Positions 5,610-8,943 of a DNA stretch of 8,943 bases are shown here, in pieces. Positions within the stretch are counted from its first letter, which is position 1, and every line of letters starts with the position of its first letter. The position numbers and the translations under genes are program-made. This DNA comes from Nitrososphaera sp035547955 (GTDB taxonomy: Archaea; Thermoproteota; Nitrososphaeria; Nitrososphaerales; Nitrososphaeraceae). Where the stretch lies: positions 1-8,943 of the forward strand of contig DASZTR010000087.1 in NCBI GenBank assembly GCA_035547955.1, written 5' to 3'. The notes under the pieces were generated by a model. It was not told where the DNA came from. It saw only the letters and a list, made by a program, of their open reading frames with translations, and ran no database searches.

Positions 5610-7436
5610 ATGGGTGAATTGGAAGCAGCATCTCAACCGTCACCGTCATCATCATCATCCCGCCATGAAGAAGGGAAGACCAAGGTTCTTTACGGAACAG
5701 AGAATGCAATAGGCCAAGGAATCAAGTTCATGTCAAACGTAAAGAGGCAGATGGACATCTACTTTGACAGCAAGGGGCCGTCCATAGTCACCAAAGTCGA
5801 AGCGTACAGAAACGGGTATGCCGACATCAGAAAGAGGGGCGGAAAGATAAGGGCCTTTACCGAAATTACCAAGGACAATGTCCGCGATTGCAAAGAGCTG
5901 GCGCTGATGGTCGACGAGCTGCGCCACCTAGACGGCGTCAGAGGCGGCATCGCGATCAACGAAAAAGAGTACATGGCCACCACGGTTTTGGAAGAAGCCA
6001 CCCCCCTTATGCAGGTAATCTATAGTAACATTCCTGAAATGGTAAAGCAGGGCCAGTACATCTTTGACACCATGTGGAACCAAGCGGTGCCAGCGGAGCA
6101 AAGGATAGGCGAACTGCAAGACGGCATCACGCCTCAATTAATCGAGACCATAGCCGACCCGAACAGGGTCCAGAGGCTTGCGATGGAGCTCATCGCTTCG
6201 TCCAAAAATGAGATCCTCGGGATGTTCTCGACTTCTAACGCCTTCAAGCGCCAGGAGCAGGCAGGACTAACACGGTTGTTGACACAGACCGCAAAAGAGC
6301 GCGACGTGCAGATCAGGATCATGATGCCGATTGATGACGCGGTCAAAGAATCGATAGACAGGTTAAAGGAAGAGATGCAGGAAAAGATTGAGGTCAGAAA
6401 CATTGAGCCGTCCCTGCGTACAAGGATCTCGCTCATGATAGCAGACAGGAGGCATTCCCTGTCGGTGGAGGTGAGGGACGACACAAAAGAGAGCTCTATC
6501 GAAGCTATGGGCCTTGCCACATACTCCAATAGCAAGGCAACGGTACTCTCCTACGCTTCAATATTTGAAAGCCTGTGGAACCAGGCAGAGCTGTACGAAA
6601 GGATAAGGCAGCTGTACGAGCAGCTAAAGGTACATAACGAGATGCAAAAAGAGTTTATCAATATCGCAGCTCACGAGCTTAGGACGCCGATACAGCCGAT
6701 AATCGGGCTGACGGAGGTTTTGTACCAGAAGGAGAGCAAAGGCAGCGGCAGTGGTGGTGGTGGAGGTGACGAAAATAGCAGCAGTACCAGGGGCAATGAG
6801 TACCACAATTTGCTCAAGATCATCAACAGGAACGCGAACAGGTTAAACAGGCTTACTGAAAGCCTGTTGGACGTTGCAAAGATAGAAAGCCAGTCCTTGC
6901 GGCTCAACAGGGAAGTGATCTCGCTAAACGACATAGTGACAGACGTCATCGCAGACATGGAGAGATCGATTGATGTCGGCAGAGCAAGATTGTTGTTCCT
7001 GTGCCCGGGAAAAGACATGTTTGTAAACGTGGACAGGGGGAGGATATTCCAGGTCATATACAATCTTGCAAGCAACGCCGTCAAGTTCACAAAGGGGAGA
7101 GGGACGGTGTTTATAGCACTGGAAAAACAAATAAGCGATGACGGCGAGTTTGCGGTAATAACAGTCAAGGACTTTGGCTCTGGAATAGACCCGGACATTG
7201 TACCAAAGCTGTTTACCAAGTTTGCCAGCAAGTCAGAGAACGGTACAGGACTTGGGTTATTCATTTCAAAGGGCATCGTTGAAGCTCATGGAGGAAAGAT
7301 ATGGGCCAAGAATAATAGTAATAGCAACAACGGCAATGGCAAAAAGAATGACAGCAGTGGCGCAACGTTTGCGTTTAGCCTACCCCTTGTTGAAGAAAAG
7401 CCAAAACAGCAGCAGCGTTGCACCGCGGACGCTTGA
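5610..7436 (+). CDS. Soluble sensor histidine kinase with tandem N-terminal sensor modules
   Basis: Two-component sensor kinase: autophosphorylates a His using ATP and passes the phosphate to a receiver Asp. There is no transmembrane segment, so it is cytoplasmic. Two related sensor-like units come first (about 26-166 and 184-332); each ends in FxxxWNQA...RI. A coiled segment (330-350) joins the DHp domain, whose H-box is AAHELRTP with phospho-accepting His355. The second DHp helix is about 397-427. The HATPase domain has N box YNLASNAVKF (484-493), G1 DFGSG (521-525), F box LFTKF (534-538) and G2 GTGLGLFISKG (545-555). Low-complexity inserts occur at 12-17 (Ser), 374-396 (Gly/Ser, between DHp helices) and 568-584 (Asn/Ser/Gly, near the end of the ATPase fold). 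There is no receiver or output domain, so it needs a separate regulator; the one at 8078-8943 is a candidate. Confidence 0.92.
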   Translation: MGELEAASQPSPSSSSSRHEEGKTKVLYGTENAIGQGIKFMSNVKRQMDIYFDSKGPSIVTKVEAYRNGYADIRKRGGKIRAFTEITKDNVRDCKELALMVDELRHLDGVRGGIAINEKEYMATTVLEEATPLMQVIYSNIPEMVKQGQYIFDTMWNQAVPAEQRIGELQDGITPQLIETIADPNRVQRLAMELIASSKNEILGMFSTSNAFKRQEQAGLTRLLTQTAKERDVQIRIMMPIDDAVKESIDRLKEEMQEKIEVRNIEPSLRTRISLMIADRRHSLSVEVRDDTKESSIEAMGLATYSNSKATVLSYASIFESLWNQAELYERIRQLYEQLKVHNEMQKEFINIAAHELRTPIQPIIGLTEVLYQKESKGSGSGGGGGDENSSSTRGNEYHNLLKIINRNANRLNRLTESLLDVAKIESQSLRLNREVISLNDIVTDVIADMERSIDVGRARLLFLCPGKDMFVNVDRGRIFQVIYNLASNAVKFTKGRGTVFIALEKQISDDGEFAVITVKDFGSGIDPDIVPKLFTKFASKSENGTGLGLFISKGIVEAHGGKIWAKNNSNSNNGNGKKNDSSGATFAFSLPLVEEKPKQQQRCTADA

Positions 7437-7500
7437 GCACAACAATAATGCGATCTATCAGTTTTTAGATGTATGCACAAACACATATGCTGTCTTTTCA

Positions 7501-7507
7501 AAAAAAG
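7501..7507 (-). terminator. T-run terminator between convergent genes
   Basis: Seven A's on the plus strand give a seven-T run on the minus strand starting 6 nt past the stop at 7513. The convergent kinase gene ends 76 bp to the left; on its own strand only short T runs (TTTTT at 7462-7466, TTTT at 7496-7499) are available for termination. Confidence 0.45.
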
Positions 7508-7512
7508 GAGAA

Positions 7513-7902
7513 TCAGAGGTGCATCAGGTTATGTACCTCTGAGAGGATTACAGGTGAGCCGTTTCTGCCTACCACGGCCCTTACGAGATTCACCAGCCCT
7601 TCTGCCTTGTCCGAATCGACGATGGATACTACCGTCTTTTGATCAGAACTAGTAATCTCCATTTTTCCAGTCCCCCTGTGCACGTCAATGGTGTATTTTT
7701 GCTTCTTCCACCCGCATGCCTTTGATTCATAGATGCTGGCTTGCTGTTTCCTTGCTTCAAGCGCATCCATCACCTCTCCACAGACATTTGCAGGTATGGT
7801 GAACTCTACTCTTAGCTTGGCGGCGGTAGACTGCGCCTCTGTTGATATTTCTTGTAGAGCGGCTGCACGAACTCTAAATTCCGATGGGTTTAGTGTTTCC
7901 AT
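7513..7902 (-). CDS. Conserved-looking hypothetical protein, 129 residues
   Basis: I do not recognise this protein. It is soluble, with no signal or membrane segment. Visible pattern: a helical N terminus (about 8-28, Ala/Gln-rich), a strand KLRVEFTIP (29-37), a helix (about 38-55), two short strands KKQKYTIDVHRG and KMEITSS joined by a Gly turn, a strand TVVSIVDSD, then a helix (about 99-111) and a hydrophobic tail, i.e. a compact alpha/beta domain. Two Cys (41 and 63) are not in a zinc-type pattern. The frame runs clean from ATG 7902, and an A/T element about 27 nt upstream suits a leaderless transcript. It lies convergent to the histidine kinase and downstream of the response regulator on the same strand, with a 175-bp spacer and a terminator between, so it is probably transcribed separately. 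Real gene likely; function unknown. Confidence 0.65.
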   Translation of the reverse strand: METLNPSEFRVRAAALQEISTEAQSTAAKLRVEFTIPANVCGEVMDALEARKQQASIYESKACGWKKQKYTIDVHRGTGKMEITSSDQKTVVSIVDSDKAEGLVNLVRAVVGRNGSPVILSEVHNLMHL

Positions 7903-7924
7903 AATCTAAGGTATGCAAAGCGCG

Positions 7925-7933
7925 CAAATTAAG
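7925..7933 (-). promoter_or_regulatory. TATA-like element for the 129-residue protein gene
   Basis: CTTAATTTG on the minus strand is centred about 27 nt upstream of the start codon at 7902. That would place the transcription start at or next to the ATG, i.e. a leaderless mRNA, in line with the absence of a Shine-Dalgarno. Confidence 0.4.
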
Positions 7934-7954
7934 CGTCGCTCATTGACGAATAAC

Positions 7955-7982
7955 TTATCGATTGATACTTACGAGTCGATAA
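7955..7982. promoter_or_regulatory. Inverted repeat TTATCGA-N14-TCGATAA, candidate operator
   Basis: Perfect 7-bp arms at 7955-7961 and 7976-7982 are separated by 14 bp, so arm centres are 21 bp apart, two helical turns. It sits just upstream of the TATA-like box of the unknown gene, where an activator or repressor dimer could bind. No binding protein can be named from the sequence. Confidence 0.35.
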
Positions 7983-8054
7983 CTAATTTAGACGATATGG
8001 CGAAAACAGGGCAAGAAACAATTCGAAAAACAAAGGCCTGGGCAACTTTGGCGT

Positions 8055-8061
8055 AAAAAAA
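8055..8061 (-). terminator. T-run terminator after the response regulator gene
   Basis: Seven A's on the plus strand give a seven-T run on the minus strand 17 nt past the regulator's stop (8078). No clear hairpin precedes it. This separates the regulator from the downstream unknown gene. Confidence 0.45.
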
Positions 8062-8077
8062 CTAGAAGTCAGCGTCC

Positions 8078-8943
8078 CTAGCCAAGGACATCATTGATCT
8101 TTTTCAAGAATGACCTTTTGTCGACAGGCTTTCTCATGATATCGTCCATAGTAAGCCCCGGCAGGATGCTCACCATCTCCCTTGCGGCTTCAAGGGCAGA
8201 TATGAAGATGATTTTGCATGATGGGTCCATGGCCTTGAAGCTTTGGTGCAGCTGTAGCCCATTGAGGCCGGGCATCCTTATGTCGAGGATTACAAGGTCG
8301 TAGTAAGAAGACGGCCGCGAGGTAAAATCACGCAGTGCCTCGTATGCATCAGAAAACGCCGACACATTGTAGCCTGTAGGAGTTAGAAAATACTGATAGG
8401 TCACTATGATGTCGGGTTCGTCGTCCACTATCATAATGTTATAAGGAGGATTCTTTTTTCGAGTGGCGACCGGCTTTGCAATAGCTGCTGTTTTTGATGT
8501 TATTGTTTTTTCTCCACCAAAAGAGGGCAGCAGAGAGGAGCCAGGCTGATTAGGAGGATGGTGCTGCTGTGTGTTCTTTGGTTTTTGCCGCATCTCCCCT
8601 TGCTCCTCCGCAAGGGATCGTTTGGTCTCCCTCCTGTCATTATTATTACTACTACTGCTATGTCCGCTGCCAGCTACTACCATCGTTCTTCCTGCCGCCG
8701 ACGATGATACTGTAGCGTCGTCTAGCAACTTGGTGTTGACCTGCCTTCCGACTTCAGTGATGGAAACGCAGTCGCCTCTGTCAGAAAGGCACGTCTCTAT
8801 CCATCCGATCAATTTTAACATCTTGATATACCGGAGGCAAACGTTATAGTTCAAGCCGGTTTTCTGGGCAAGGTTGGTCCTGTTTATCGAACCTACCGAC
8901 TCGAGTGCATCGAGCATCCTCTTTGTAACGTCGAATGAAAACG
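8078..8943 (-). CDS. Winged-helix / receiver response regulator (5' end outside window)
   Basis: Response regulator with an unusual order: N-terminal DNA-binding winged helix, long linker, C-terminal receiver. Numbering from the Met at 8917: winged helix 1 to about 66 (LDALESVGSINRTNLAQKTG recognition region, then YNVCLRYIKMLKLIGWIE and a wing); Ser/Asn/Gln/Pro-rich linker about 67-157; receiver 158-279. The receiver is intact: acidic pair Asp165/Asp166 (IVDDEPD), phospho-acceptor Asp212 (LVILDIRMPG), Ser240 (FISAL), Lys263 (RKPVDK). The reading frame stays open upstream of that Met to the right edge (reading FSFDVTKR), and those residues match the first helix usual in this winged-helix type. 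The true start therefore probably lies beyond the window, and I annotate it as 5'-partial. It may act downstream of the nearby orphan kinase (inference). Likely a phosphorylation-controlled transcription factor. Confidence 0.88.
   Translation of the reverse strand, partial: FSFDVTKRMLDALESVGSINRTNLAQKTGLNYNVCLRYIKMLKLIGWIETCLSDRGDCVSITEVGRQVNTKLLDDATVSSSAAGRTMVVAGSGHSSSSNNNDRRETKRSLAEEQGEMRQKPKNTQQHHPPNQPGSSLLPSFGGEKTITSKTAAIAKPVATRKKNPPYNIMIVDDEPDIIVTYQYFLTPTGYNVSAFSDAYEALRDFTSRPSSYYDLVILDIRMPGLNGLQLHQSFKAMDPSCKIIFISALEAAREMVSILPGLTMDDIMRKPVDKRSFLKKINDVLG
8638..8658 (-). repeat. Trinucleotide run in the regulator linker
   Basis: ATT/ACT triplets on the plus strand encode SSSSNNN in the regulator's linker. 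It is one of several in-frame triplet runs in the window and looks like a microsatellite tolerated in a disordered segment. Confidence 0.6.

Larger units (their letters stand above)
7903..8077. other. Intergenic region upstream of the hypothetical gene
   Basis: A 175-bp spacer with no gene. Going leftward on the minus strand it holds the regulator gene's T-run terminator, the inverted repeat at 7955-7982, and a TATA-like CTTAATTTG (7925-7933) centred about 27 nt before the ATG of the unknown gene. Confidence 0.5.

Noticed and set aside
6671..7276. 201-residue minus-strand frame opposite the kinase core
   Set aside because: Antisense of conserved H-box and ATPase motifs; hydrophobic-looking but without a coherent membrane topology.
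7453..7470. ATCTA...TAGAT hairpin after the kinase stop
   Set aside because: Five A/T-rich pairs only, with the T-run in the loop rather than after the stem; not a convincing terminator.

Overview
The window looks like a chromosomal segment from an ammonia-oxidising-type archaeon (Nitrososphaerota/Thaumarchaeota, probably Nitrososphaera-like). This is inferred from the gene content: an archaeal prefoldin alpha subunit next to an archaeal-type SRP receptor FtsY, a geranylgeranyl-reductase-family flavoprotein, TATA-like A/T boxes upstream of genes, T-run terminators without strong hairpins, and a histidine kinase and response regulator of the kind numerous in soil Thaumarchaeota. The species cannot be named from the sequence alone.

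Left part (1-3840, all minus strand): a promoter at about 3828-3838 leads into pfdA (prefoldin alpha), then ftsY (30-nt gap), then argF (29-nt overlap with the end of ftsY). These three probably form one transcription unit linking chaperoning and membrane targeting of nascent proteins with an arginine-biosynthesis gene. A DedA-family membrane protein follows, has its own TATA-like element, and runs off the left edge. Two of these housekeeping genes carry unusual extensions. PfdA has an N-terminal tail with 11 His in 22 residues. FtsY has a roughly 240-residue proline-rich and highly charged C-terminal tail, whereas the charged accessory domain of FtsY is normally N-terminal.

Middle (3840-5610): a 185-bp spacer holds a T-run terminator. 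Next come a divergent FAD-dependent geranylgeranyl-reductase-like gene (minus) and a small two-helix membrane protein (plus) transcribed away from it. A 257-bp spacer follows, with a terminator-like element and A/T boxes.

Right part (5610-8943): a soluble histidine kinase (plus) with two tandem degenerate sensor modules and low-complexity inserts in its kinase core. It converges on a 129-residue protein of unknown function (minus). Upstream of that lies a transcription-factor-like response regulator (minus) with the order winged helix - linker - receiver, whose N terminus lies beyond the right edge. The neighbouring kinase and regulator may be a signalling pair, but nothing in the sequence proves it. 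A 7-bp inverted repeat with 21-bp centre-to-centre spacing lies between the regulator and the unknown gene and is a candidate operator.

I saw no tRNA, rRNA, CRISPR array, insertion sequence or obvious mobile element. The most noteworthy items are the His-tailed prefoldin, the FtsY with its accessory domain at the opposite end, and the kinase/unknown/regulator locus.
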